This document shows, one piece after another, positions 57,142 to 64,000 of a stretch of 64,000 nt of DNA. Positions within the stretch are counted from its first letter, which is position 1, and each line of letters begins with the position of its first letter. The DNA is from Thermus brockianus (GTDB lineage Bacteria; Deinococcota; Deinococci; Deinococcales; Thermaceae), in NCBI RefSeq assembly GCF_021462505.1, contig NZ_JAKEDV010000002.1, positions 33,352 through 97,351 of the forward strand. Reading direction: 5' to 3'. Both the position numbers and the translations under genes were made by a program. Under the pieces are notes generated by a model. The model worked only from the letters and a program-made list of their open reading frames with translations, was not told the DNA's origin and searched no databases.

Positions 57142-58431
57142 ATGGCAAAGGTGAACCGGAGGGATCTTCTGAAGACGGGGGCCGCTTTAGCGGCGGCACA
57201 GGCCCTGGGGGGCACGGCCTTCGCCCAGGAGTTCTACGCCCGCCCCGCCACCCTGCTCCCCCGCACCCGCAAGCCCCGGGTGGTGGTCATCGGGGGCGGC
57301 TGGGGCGGGACCACGGTGGCGCGGAAGCTCGTCCAGTCTGGGGTGGACGTGGAGGTGGTCCTGGTGGAGCAGAAGCCCATCTTCATGTCCTGTCCCATGT
57401 CCAACCTCTTCCTGGCGGGGGTTAAGCCCTTGGAGTGGCTCGTCTTTGACTACACCAACGTGGTCAAGGACGGGGTGATCTTCGTCCAGGAGAAGGTCTT
57501 GGACATCAACCGGGACCGCCGCTTGGTGCGCACCACCGGGGGGTACCTGGCCTACGATTTCCTGGTCCTGGCCCCGGGCATTGACTACATGTACGAGGCC
57601 ATCCCCGGCTACGCCGAGGTGAAGCACCTCATGCCCGTGGGCTTCAAGCCTTTTGAGCACATCGCCCTGAGGCGCCTGCTGGACCAGTTTGACGAAACGG
57701 GCGGCGAGCTCGTCCTGTACATCCCCACCCCCCCCTACCGGTGCCCCCCGGGCCCCTACGAGCGGGCGGCCATGCTGGCCTGGCGGCTCAAGACCAAGGG
57801 GGTAAAGGGCAAGGTCATCGTCCTGGACGCCAACCCGCAGCCCCTTTCCAAGGCCCCGGGCTTCCTCGCCGCCTACAACGAGCTCTACAAGGACTACCTG
57901 GAGTACGTCCCCAATACCCGCATCACCGGGCTGGACTACGAGAAGAAGCAGGTTCTCACGGAGCTCGGCGAGGTGCCCTTTACCCTCGCCAACGTCATCC
58001 CCCCCATGAAGGCGGGGGAGCTCGTCCGGGTGGCGGGGCTTGGGGAGCGTTGGGCCAACGTGCGCATCCCCTATTTCCTCTCCGAGAAGGACGACCGCAT
58101 CTACCTGGTGGGGGACATCACCGGCAACACCCCCTATCCCAAGAGCGGCATGGTGGCCTACGTTTCCGGCACCATCGTGGCCCGGCACCTGGCGGAAAGG
58201 CTTCGGGGCAAGCCCCTGGCGGAAATCCCCCCCGAGCTTCCCCAGAACATCTGCTACTCCTTCGTGGATTCCGAGGAGGCCATCTGGGTTTCCGCCAACT
58301 ACTCCTGGGACGAGGCGGCCAAGCAGATTAGGGCGCAAAGCGCCGTGGACAACCAGCGCTCCCAGGCCAACGGCCAAGCGGCCATCGGCTGGGCCACGGG
58401 GATCTGGAACGACATGTTCGGCCCCGCCTAA
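57142..58431 (+). CDS. soxF: flavoprotein SoxF / sulfide dehydrogenase FccB family
   Basis: A 429-aa Tat-exported FAD protein. Signal VNRRDLLKTGAALAAAQALG, FAD-binding VVVIGGGWGGTTVARKL, and the redox cysteines expected for FccB in FMSCPMSNLFL and YRCPPGPYERA. The C-terminus shows the Fcc fold (GDITGNTPYPKSGMVAYVSG). It oxidises sulfide or sulfane sulfur, or boosts SoxYZ activity, and passes electrons to cytochromes. ATG 57142 has GAAGGAGGG upstream. A terminator follows. Confidence 0.93.
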   Translation: MAKVNRRDLLKTGAALAAAQALGGTAFAQEFYARPATLLPRTRKPRVVVIGGGWGGTTVARKLVQSGVDVEVVLVEQKPIFMSCPMSNLFLAGVKPLEWLVFDYTNVVKDGVIFVQEKVLDINRDRRLVRTTGGYLAYDFLVLAPGIDYMYEAIPGYAEVKHLMPVGFKPFEHIALRRLLDQFDETGGELVLYIPTPPYRCPPGPYERAAMLAWRLKTKGVKGKVIVLDANPQPLSKAPGFLAAYNELYKDYLEYVPNTRITGLDYEKKQVLTELGEVPFTLANVIPPMKAGELVRVAGLGERWANVRIPYFLSEKDDRIYLVGDITGNTPYPKSGMVAYVSGTIVARHLAERLRGKPLAEIPPELPQNICYSFVDSEEAIWVSANYSWDEAAKQIRAQSAVDNQRSQANGQAAIGWATGIWNDMFGPA

Positions 58432-58441
58432 AGCCTGGCCT

Positions 58442-58468
58442 CCCGCCCCCCAAGGGGGGCGGGTTTTT
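58442..58468 (+). terminator. terminator after soxF
   Basis: CCCGCCCCCC (58442-58451), AA, GGGGGGCGGG (58454-58463), then TTTTTCTT. Confidence 0.88.
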
Positions 58469-58483
58469 CTTGCGGCCTAGGGA

Positions 58484-58489
58484 TACGAT
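58484..58489 (+). promoter_or_regulatory. -10 box before soxCD
   Basis: TACGAT, 10 bases before ATG 58500, with GGGAGGG between. No -35 is apparent. It suggests a separate start for soxCD after the soxF terminator. Confidence 0.35.
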
Positions 58490-58499
58490 GGGAGGGTAT

Positions 58500-59783
58500 A
58501 TGGACCGCAGGAAGTTCTTCCGGATGCTGGGGGCAGGAAGCCTCTTCGGCCTCCTCAAGGCCAAAGCCCAGACGCCCCCTTGGGACGAGGAGACCTTCGC
58601 CCCCACCAAGACCCTAGGGGCCCCGCTAAGCGAGTACGGGAGCCGGAGCCCCTTTGAGGAAGGGGTGGTGCGCTACATCTCCCCTAACCTGCGCACCCGC
58701 CACTCGGGGGCGGATTTCGCTCCTTTAGAGAAGCTGGAGGGGGTCATCACCCCCAACGGCCTCCACTTTGAGCGCCACCACGCCGGCGTGCCCCAGGTGG
58801 ACCCCAAAAGCTACCGCCTGGTGATCCACGGGATGGTGGAAAGGCCCTTGGTCTTCACCTTGGAGGACCTCAAGCGCTTTCCCTCCGTGACCCGCACCTA
58901 CTTCATTGAGTGCGCCGGGAACGGGCAGAACGGCTACCGGGAGCCCCCGGACCCCAACCTCACCGCCACCCGGAGCCGGGGCCTCGCCTCCAACGCCAGC
59001 TGGACCGGGGTACCCCTGGCCCTCCTCCTCAAGGAGGCGGGGGTGAAGCCGGGGGCCAGGTGGCTCATCCCCGAGGGCATGGACGCCGCCATGTACACCC
59101 GCTCCCTGCCCTTGGAAAAGGCCATGGAGGACGTTCTGGTGGCCTATGCGCAAAACGGGGAGGCGTTGCGCCCCGAGCAGGGCTACCCCGTGCGCCTGGT
59201 GGTGCCGGGCTGGGAGGGGAGCATCCAGGTGAAGTGGCTAAGGCGCATCCTGGTCACGGACCTGCCGGCCATGGCCAAGGACGAGACCAGCGAGTACACG
59301 GACGTCATGGCCGACGGGAAGGTCCTCGCCTTCACCTGGGTGATGGAGCCCCAGTCCATCATCACCTACCCCTCGGGGGGGCAGGTGATCCGGCCGGGCT
59401 TCCACGAGATCCGGGGCCTGGCCTGGAGCGGCTTTGGCCGCATCGCCAAGGTGGAGATCTCCCTGGACGAGGGCAAGACCTGGCGGCAGGCCACCCTCGA
59501 GCCCCCCGTGGAGCGCTACGCCTTTGTCCGCTTCAAGATGCCCTGGCAGTGGCGGGGCGAGGAGGTGGTGCTCTGGAGCCGGGCCTGGGACGAGAAGGGG
59601 AACACCCAGCCCACCCGGGAGGAGTTCTTCCAGCGTTGGGGCAAGAACAACCGCTACCACTACAACGCCATCCAGGCCTGGCGCATCCTGCCGGATGGCC
59701 GGGTGGTGAACGGGGACAAGCCCCTGGGCGTGCGGGCCGCAGGCCCCGTGGGCGGGTGCGACGGGGAGGTGTTTGATGGCTAA
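58500..59783 (+). CDS. soxC: sulfane dehydrogenase molybdenum subunit SoxC
   Basis: A 427-aa sulfite-oxidase family protein that, with cytochrome SoxD, oxidises the SoxY-bound sulfane sulfur and completes the cycle without sulfur globules. Tat-type start MDRRKFFRMLGAGSL. The Mo-ligand Cys138 is in YFIECAGNGQNGY. The dimer domain has VEISLDEGKTWRQATLE. The C-terminal AAGPVGGCDGEVFDG is usual for SoxC. The following cytochrome gene overlaps by 8 bases. Confidence 0.94.
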   Translation: MDRRKFFRMLGAGSLFGLLKAKAQTPPWDEETFAPTKTLGAPLSEYGSRSPFEEGVVRYISPNLRTRHSGADFAPLEKLEGVITPNGLHFERHHAGVPQVDPKSYRLVIHGMVERPLVFTLEDLKRFPSVTRTYFIECAGNGQNGYREPPDPNLTATRSRGLASNASWTGVPLALLLKEAGVKPGARWLIPEGMDAAMYTRSLPLEKAMEDVLVAYAQNGEALRPEQGYPVRLVVPGWEGSIQVKWLRRILVTDLPAMAKDETSEYTDVMADGKVLAFTWVMEPQSIITYPSGGQVIRPGFHEIRGLAWSGFGRIAKVEISLDEGKTWRQATLEPPVERYAFVRFKMPWQWRGEEVVLWSRAWDEKGNTQPTREEFFQRWGKNNRYHYNAIQAWRILPDGRVVNGDKPLGVRAAGPVGGCDGEVFDG

Positions 59784-60324
59784 GAAGGTCTTCTTCGCAG
59801 TGGCCCTTCTGGGCCTGGCGTTGGGGGCGCGCTACGGCCTCGGCACCCCCATTTCCGAGGAGCTCGCCGCCCAGTACGACCTGAGGCCCGTGGTCCTGCC
59901 CGACGGCCGGGGGCTTCCCCCGGGGGAGGGGAAGGTGGCGGAGGGGGAGCGCATCTATGCGGAGAAGTGCGCCTCCTGCCACGGGGCCAGGGGGGAGGGC
60001 TACCCCTTTAACCGCCTGGTGGCCGAGCCCTTCCCCATCACCCCGGACACGGAGCCCGTGGAGTACGCCATCGGCAACTACTGGCAGTACGCCACCACCC
60101 TTTACGACTACATCCGCCGGGCCATGCCCTTCGGGGCTCCGGGAACCCTAACGGACGAGGAGGTCTACCACCTGGTGACCTTCCTCCTCTACATGAACGG
60201 CATCACCGAGGCGGACGAGCCCATCAACGAGAAGACCCTGCCCCAGGTGCGCATGCCCGCCCGGGAGCTTTTGGAGGTGGACCCGGAGACGAAGCGCCGT
60301 TTCCCCTGGCTCACCTTGCCCTAG
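59776..60324 (+). CDS. soxD: cytochrome c SoxD
   Basis: A 182-aa secreted cytochrome c: signal MAKKVFFAVALLGLALGARY, haem motif KCASCHGARGEG and probable Met ligand YIRRAMPFGAPG. The overlap with soxC and the family marks it as the electron-accepting SoxD, the short one-haem form. ATG 59776 follows GGGGAGGTG. The stop codon TAG is part of the -10 box of ccdA. Confidence 0.92.
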   Translation: MAKKVFFAVALLGLALGARYGLGTPISEELAAQYDLRPVVLPDGRGLPPGEGKVAEGERIYAEKCASCHGARGEGYPFNRLVAEPFPITPDTEPVEYAIGNYWQYATTLYDYIRRAMPFGAPGTLTDEEVYHLVTFLLYMNGITEADEPINEKTLPQVRMPARELLEVDPETKRRFPWLTLP

Positions 60325-60327
60325 GAT
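60322..60327 (+). promoter_or_regulatory. -10 box of ccdA overlapping the soxD stop
   Basis: TAGGAT ends 6 bases before ATG 60334; its first three bases are the soxD stop codon. Confidence 0.4.
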
Positions 60328-60333
60328 GGGGTC

Positions 60334-61002
60334 ATGACGCTTTCCTTGGGCGCAGCCTTTTTGGCGGGGGTGCTCTCCTTCCTCTCCCCGTGCGTGCTTC
60401 CCCTGGTGCCCACCTACCTCTTCTACCTGGGGGGGGAAAGGGGGCGCCCCCTTTTCAACGCCCTCTTCTTCGTTTTGGGCTTCGGGGCGGTGTTCTTCCT
60501 CCTGGGGCTTCCCTTCACCCTGCTTGGGGGGCTTCTCTTTGAGCACCGCCAGACCCTGGCCCGCCTGGGGGGGGTGGTCCTGGTCCTCTTCGGGCTTTAC
60601 ATGCTGGGCCTGAGGCCCAAGTGGGGGGTTTCCCTCCGCTACGAGGGGGAGACGGGCCGCCCCTTGGGGGCCTTCCTCCTCGGGGCCACCCTGGCCCTGG
60701 GCTGGACCCCCTGCATCGGCCCCATCCTGGGGGCCATCCTCACCCTCACCGCTGTGGGGGGCGGGGTGGGGTTTCTCCTCGCCTACATCCTGGGCCTCGC
60801 CGTGCCCTTTTTGCTGGTGGCCCTCTTCGCCGAGCGGCTCAAGGGGTGGCTGAGGCGGGCGGGGCGGTTTTCCCACTACGTGGAGGTCTTCGCCGGGGTG
60901 GTGTTGGTGGTGGTGGGGGTGCTCCTCTTCACCGGGACGTACTCGGCCCTGAACACCTTCTTCCTCCGGATCACGCCGGAGTGGTTGCAGAAGTACCTCT
61001 AG
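60334..61002 (+). CDS. ccdA: cytochrome c biogenesis protein CcdA (SoxV-like)
   Basis: A 222-aa membrane protein with six hydrophobic segments. The redox cysteines are FLSPCVLPLVPTY and LGWTPCIGPILG. It carries electrons from cytoplasmic thioredoxin across the membrane to periplasmic thioredoxins such as SoxW and to apocytochromes. Its place between soxD and ccmA serves both sulfur oxidation and haem ligation. Confidence 0.94.
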   Translation: MTLSLGAAFLAGVLSFLSPCVLPLVPTYLFYLGGERGRPLFNALFFVLGFGAVFFLLGLPFTLLGGLLFEHRQTLARLGGVVLVLFGLYMLGLRPKWGVSLRYEGETGRPLGAFLLGATLALGWTPCIGPILGAILTLTAVGGGVGFLLAYILGLAVPFLLVALFAERLKGWLRRAGRFSHYVEVFAGVVLVVVGVLLFTGTYSALNTFFLRITPEWLQKYL

Positions 61003-61044
61003 GGACGCTTGTCCCCCGGGGATACCCCTAGACTGAGGAGGAGC

Positions 61045-61611
61045 ATGTTGCGCCTCGAGGCCGTTTCCAAGCGCTTTGGCCGGGACTGGGTCCTGAAGGA
61101 CCTCACCTTTGCCCTTGCCCGGGGCGAGGTGGTGGCCCTCCTTGGGCCCAACGGCTCGGGGAAGACCACCCTGCTAAGGCTCATGGCGGGCCTCTTGAAG
61201 CCCACCCGGGGCCGGGTGGTGCGGGAAGGAAGGGCGCTCTTCCTCCCCAACCCCCCCGCCTTCCACCGCCACCTCACCGCCCGGGAGCACCTCCTTTACG
61301 ACCTGGCCTTTCACGGAAAGGAAGGGGACTGGCGGGAGGCCCTGGCCCGGTATGGCCTGCCCGAGGACCTGCCCCTTGCCGCCTTCTCCAGCGGCATGAA
61401 AAAGCGCCTGGCCCTCGCCCGCTTGGAGCTCCTTTCCCCGGACCTTTGGCTTTTGGACGAGCCGGAAACCGCCTTGGACGTGGAGGGCCGGAAACTCCTC
61501 TTAGGGGTTTTGGCGAAGGGGCGGAAGGAAGGCGGGGTGGTCCTCGCCACCCACGACCGGGCCCTGGCGGAGGAGGTGGCGGACCGGGTCCTATGGCTGG
61601 GGGCGGCGTGA
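61045..61611 (+). CDS. ccmA: haem exporter/CcmE-release ATPase CcmA
   Basis: A 188-aa ABC ATPase. Walker A LLGPNGSGKTTLLRL, signature FSSGMKKRLALARLELL, Walker B LWLLDEPETALD, switch VLATHDRAL. In system I it powers release of haem-loaded CcmE from CcmCD. ATG 61045 has GAGGAGG upstream and TAGACT (61029-61034) as a possible -10. It overlaps ccmB by 4 bases. Confidence 0.92.
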   Translation: MLRLEAVSKRFGRDWVLKDLTFALARGEVVALLGPNGSGKTTLLRLMAGLLKPTRGRVVREGRALFLPNPPAFHRHLTAREHLLYDLAFHGKEGDWREALARYGLPEDLPLAAFSSGMKKRLALARLELLSPDLWLLDEPETALDVEGRKLLLGVLAKGRKEGGVVLATHDRALAEEVADRVLWLGAA

Positions 61612-62318
61612 AGGCGGAAACGCAGAGGAGCCTCGGGAAGGGGGGCTTGGGGGTGGGGCGGGTTTGGCTTCTGGCCCTACGGGACCTGCGCCTAGAGGTG
61701 CGGGACCGGGCAGGGGTGCTCTCCGCCCTAAGCTTTTTGGCGGTGATGCTCTTCGTCATGGCCTTGGCCCTGGGCCCGGAGGAAGGGGCCTTGCGCCGGG
61801 CCGCCCCTGGGGTCTTGTGGGTGGCCTTGGCCTTCCTCGCCACCCTCCTTTCCACCCGGGCCTTCGCCCTCGAGGTGGAGGACGCCACCTTGGACGACCT
61901 CCTCCTCACCCCCGGGGGCAAGGAGTGGGTTTACTTTGGGAAGCTCCTTTTCCAGATGCTCCTCCTCCTCCCCCTTTCCGCCTTGGCCCTTTTCCTTGCG
62001 GCGGGCCTCTTCTACCTGCCCTTGGAAAAGGCCCTTCCCCTCTTCCTCACCCTGGCGTTGGGGGGGCTTGGCTACGCCAGCGTGGCCACCTTTTACGCCG
62101 GGCTCCTCGCCCGGCTAAGGGGAAGGGAGGTGCTTTTGCCCCTCCTCCTTTTCTCCTTGGTGGTGCCCGTGGTCCTGGCGGGGGTTAGGGCCACGGCGGG
62201 GCTCTTGGAGGGGTTGCCCGTGGCGGAGGTGGCTTCCTGGTGGCAACTCCTCCTGGTCTTTGACCTGGTCTACCTCACGGCGGGGGCGCTCCTTTTCCCC
62301 GTGGTGATGGAGGGGTAG
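61608..62318 (+). CDS. ccmB: haem export permease subunit CcmB
   Basis: A 236-aa membrane protein with six hydrophobic segments and the CcmB pattern LRDLRLEVRDRAGVLSAL, DDLLLTPGGKEWVYFGKL and LLLFSLVVPVVLAGVRAT. GTG 61608 overlaps the ccmA stop (GTGA); ATG 61593 is an alternative. It works with CcmA as the transporter part of the complex. Confidence 0.9.
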   Translation: MKAETQRSLGKGGLGVGRVWLLALRDLRLEVRDRAGVLSALSFLAVMLFVMALALGPEEGALRRAAPGVLWVALAFLATLLSTRAFALEVEDATLDDLLLTPGGKEWVYFGKLLFQMLLLLPLSALALFLAAGLFYLPLEKALPLFLTLALGGLGYASVATFYAGLLARLRGREVLLPLLLFSLVVPVVLAGVRATAGLLEGLPVAEVASWWQLLLVFDLVYLTAGALLFPVVMEG

Positions 62319-62375
62319 ACGGCCACAGATTTTTCACCTGGTGGCGGGCTATGCTTAGGTGCGTGGAGGCAAGCG

Positions 62376-63062
62376 ATGCTTAAGGCGGCACACCCTGAAC
62401 GACCGGATGCCCTCACCTGGGCCTTCTTGGGCCTAGGGGTACTCCTTTTACCGGTGGGGCTTTACCTGGCCCTTTCCGCCCCGCCGGACGTGAACCAAGG
62501 CTATCTGGTCCGGATCATGTACCTGCACGTGCCGGGGGCCTGGCTCGGCTACCTGGCCTTTTTCGTCACCTTCCTCTATTCCCTCCTTTACCTCCTGCGG
62601 CAGGACCCCCGGTACGACCGGGTGGCCCTGGCCAGCGCCGAGATCGGCCTCGTCTTCATGGGCCTGGCCTTGGTGACGGGGATGCTCTGGGCCCGCCCCA
62701 CCTGGGGGGTGTACTGGACCTGGGAGCCCAGGCTCACCACCACCGCCATCCTCTTCGCCGTGTACGTGGGCTACTTCCTCCTTAGGGGGGCCATTGAGGA
62801 CCCGGAGCTTCGGGCCAAGGCGGCGGCGGCGGTGGGGGTTTTGGGCTTCATCAACGTGCCCATCAGTTACATGTCGGTGAAGTGGTGGCGGAGCCTACAC
62901 CAGACCCAGTCCATTGACCTCACCACGGGCAAGGTCCACATGGACCCCGCCATGCTCCAGGCCCTCCTCTTCAATCTCTTGGTCTTCACCCTGCTCTACC
63001 TGGGCTTCGTGCGCTTTCGGGCCTTGGTGGCGGCCCTCGAGGCCAGGAAGGAGGAGGCGTGA
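62376..63062 (+). CDS. ccmC: cytochrome c maturation protein CcmC
   Basis: A 228-aa membrane haem-handling protein. The tryptophan-rich periplasmic motif reads WGVYWTWEPRLTT (the usual form has Asp where this has Glu). Haem-ligand histidines are in MYLHVPGAW and WWRSLHQTQS. It loads haem onto CcmE. GGAGG precedes ATG 62376. A 57-base gap separates it from ccmB, with a possible TATGCT -10 at 62350. It overlaps ccmD. Confidence 0.93.
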   Translation: MLKAAHPERPDALTWAFLGLGVLLLPVGLYLALSAPPDVNQGYLVRIMYLHVPGAWLGYLAFFVTFLYSLLYLLRQDPRYDRVALASAEIGLVFMGLALVTGMLWARPTWGVYWTWEPRLTTTAILFAVYVGYFLLRGAIEDPELRAKAAAAVGVLGFINVPISYMSVKWWRSLHQTQSIDLTTGKVHMDPAMLQALLFNLLVFTLLYLGFVRFRALVAALEARKEEA

Positions 63063-63157
63063 ACGAGGTCTTCGTCACCTGGGTCTACGCCCTCACCTAC
63101 CTCACGGTCTTTGGCTACCTGGCCTACCTCTTCTGGCGCTATAGGAGGGCCCGATGA
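63059..63157 (+). CDS. ccmD: small membrane protein CcmD-like
   Basis: A 32-aa protein read from GTG 63059: VNEVFVTWVYALTYLTVFGY, then LAYLFWRYRRAR. One transmembrane helix with a basic cytoplasmic tail, the CcmD pattern. It overlaps the ccmC stop (GTGA) and the ccmE start (ATGA), exactly where ccmD is expected. CcmD helps release holo-CcmE. Confidence 0.85.
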   Translation: MNEVFVTWVYALTYLTVFGYLAYLFWRYRRAR

Positions 63158-63582
63158 GAACCAAGTACCTCCTGGGCCTTGCCGTGATCCTCGGGGCTCT
63201 GGGCTACCTCGTCTTTGGGGGCTTAGGGCAGAACCTGGTCTATTTCTTGACCCCTTCGGAGTACCTTCAGGACCAGGCCCGCTACCAAAACCGCCCCGTG
63301 CGCCTCGGGGGGTTGGTGAAGCAGGGCACCGTGCAGTACGACAAGGACCGCTTAGAGCTCCGCTTCGTCCTCACCGATGGGGTGGCGGAGGTCCCCGTCT
63401 TCCACAAGGGCACCCCTCCGGGGATGTTCAAGGAGGGGCAGGGGGTGGTGGTGGAGGGGCGCTTCCAAGACGGGGTCTTCCAGGGCACCAACCTCCTGGT
63501 GAAGCACTCGGAAACCTACCAGGCGCCCAAGGCGGGCTGGACCCCGGAGGAGGTGCGCAAGCTCATTGAGGAGGCCAAATGA
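63154..63582 (+). CDS. ccmE: haem chaperone CcmE
   Basis: A 142-aa membrane-anchored beta-barrel protein. Anchor at residues 5-22. The haem-binding histidine is His118 in LLVKHSETYQAP, with Tyr122 kept. It carries haem covalently from CcmCD to CcmF. ATG overlaps the ccmD stop, and the ccmF start overlaps its own stop. Confidence 0.94.
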   Translation: MRTKYLLGLAVILGALGYLVFGGLGQNLVYFLTPSEYLQDQARYQNRPVRLGGLVKQGTVQYDKDRLELRFVLTDGVAEVPVFHKGTPPGMFKEGQGVVVEGRFQDGVFQGTNLLVKHSETYQAPKAGWTPEEVRKLIEEAK

Positions 63583-64000
63583 CCCCTGCCCTTTTGGGCA
63601 ACCTGGGCGTGAGCCTGGCCCTGGCCTTTAGCCTCCTGGGCCTGGCCCTTGCCCTCCTCGCCTACGGGCAGGGGGATGGCCGCTATCTGCGGGGGGCCAG
63701 GCGCCTCGTCTTCCCCGCCTTCCTCGCCGCCTTGGCCGCCTTTTTGGCCCTGGAGTGGGGGCTCCTCACCCACGACTTCTCCTTGGCCTACGTGGCCAAG
63801 AACCACTCCCTCCAGGACCCCTTGTGGGTCACCCTGGTCACCCCGTGGGCGGCCCTCGAGGGGAGCATCCTCCTCTGGGGGCTCTTGCAAACCCTTTACA
63901 CCCTCTTGGCCAGCCGCCGGAGCCTAGACCCCTGGCGGGCTTCCTTGGTGCTTGCCGTGCTCTTCGGCGTCCAGGTCTTCTTCTTTGGGGTCATGGCCAC
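63579..64000 (+). CDS. ccmF: haem lyase subunit CcmF, partial
   Basis: The first 140 codons of ccmF; the gene continues past the window. It starts MTPALLGNLGVSLALAFSLL, with hydrophobic segments and the CcmF motif TPWAALEGSILLWGLL near residue 90. It would join haem from CcmE to apocytochromes. ATG 63579 overlaps the ccmE stop (ATGA). Confidence 0.93.
   Translation, partial: MTPALLGNLGVSLALAFSLLGLALALLAYGQGDGRYLRGARRLVFPAFLAALAAFLALEWGLLTHDFSLAYVAKNHSLQDPLWVTLVTPWAALEGSILLWGLLQTLYTLLASRRSLDPWRASLVLAVLFGVQVFFFGVMA

Noticed and set aside
61003-61044. Terminator between ccdA and ccmA (GGGAC-GCTT-GTCCC)
   Set aside because: The short stem competes with the overlapping TCCCCCGGGGA palindrome and has no T-run.
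1-64000. CRISPR arrays, insertion sequences, prophage genes or attachment sites
   Set aside because: No spaced direct repeats, transposase or integrase motifs, or terminal inverted repeats were seen. The two tRNA genes show no duplicated 3' ends nearby.

Overview
The window is a GC-rich stretch of about 64 kb from a bacterial chromosome. I read it as Thermus (Deinococcus-Thermus). This rests on near-identity, from memory, of MutS, cytochrome c-552, WecB, RNase HI, S9 and L13 to T. thermophilus proteins, on strong third-position G/C, and on very tight gene packing. The exact species is not determined. I see no transposase, prophage or CRISPR array. The longest stretch without a gene is about 250 bases (51088-51336), and it holds the sox promoter region.

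Layout. 1-1532 (minus): a Tat-exported sulfite dehydrogenase with a cut-off cytochrome c. 1705-8284: mutS-mutL, rraA (minus), purU and the protease htrA. 8281-12864 (minus): a TAXI-type TRAP transporter operon with two binding proteins, one fused permease and a DUF1850 protein. 12897-18067: an intramembrane protease with CBS domains, an MFS transporter, and upp-wecA-wecB. 18078-22229: a phosphotransferase, a radical SAM protein, two small Fe-S proteins, a TilS-TadA fusion and tRNA-Ser(CGA). 22325-26077: a minor-pilin and ComZ natural-competence cluster with less GC-rich codon use. 26071-33079: small metal-site proteins, a quinone oxidoreductase, a leucine-catabolic pair (HMG-CoA lyase and acyl-CoA carboxylase beta subunit), RNase HI and a second MFS transporter. 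33121-40466: an unrecognised 571-aa protein, then a coupled signalling cassette of PP2C phosphatase, Ser/Thr kinase with NHL-like propeller, response regulator and histidine kinase, followed by two secreted proteins. 40482-50584: an AddAB-like nuclease-helicase pair, rplM-rpsI, pyrG, a DUF815 ATPase, tRNA-Lys(CTT), and an ABC ATPase coupled to thiamine pyrophosphokinase. 50641-64000: cytochrome c-552 (minus), a complete sox thiosulfate-oxidation cluster (soxW, Y, Z, small ORF, B, X, A, rhodanese, DUF302, F, C, D), ccdA and a cytochrome c maturation operon ccmABCDE-ccmF that runs off the edge.

How the genes work together. The right end is a lithotrophy module: SoxYZ carries sulfur, SoxAX, SoxB and SoxCD oxidise it, SoxF/rhodanese/DUF302 look like accessory sulfur handling, cytochrome c-552 can take the electrons, and CcdA/Ccm mature the haem proteins. 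The sulfite dehydrogenase at the left end is a second way to oxidise sulfite.

Architecture. Two features recur. First, at least 20 gene starts have a TANNNT box ending 5-8 bases before the start codon and no Shine-Dalgarno sequence that must be invoked, the pattern of leaderless transcripts. Two divergent pairs even share one overlapping -10 box in an 18-base gap. Second, all eight convergent gene junctions overlap, four of them by the same 4-bp stop-codon overlap. Genes inside operons instead use Shine-Dalgarno sequences and ATGA/GTGA overlaps.
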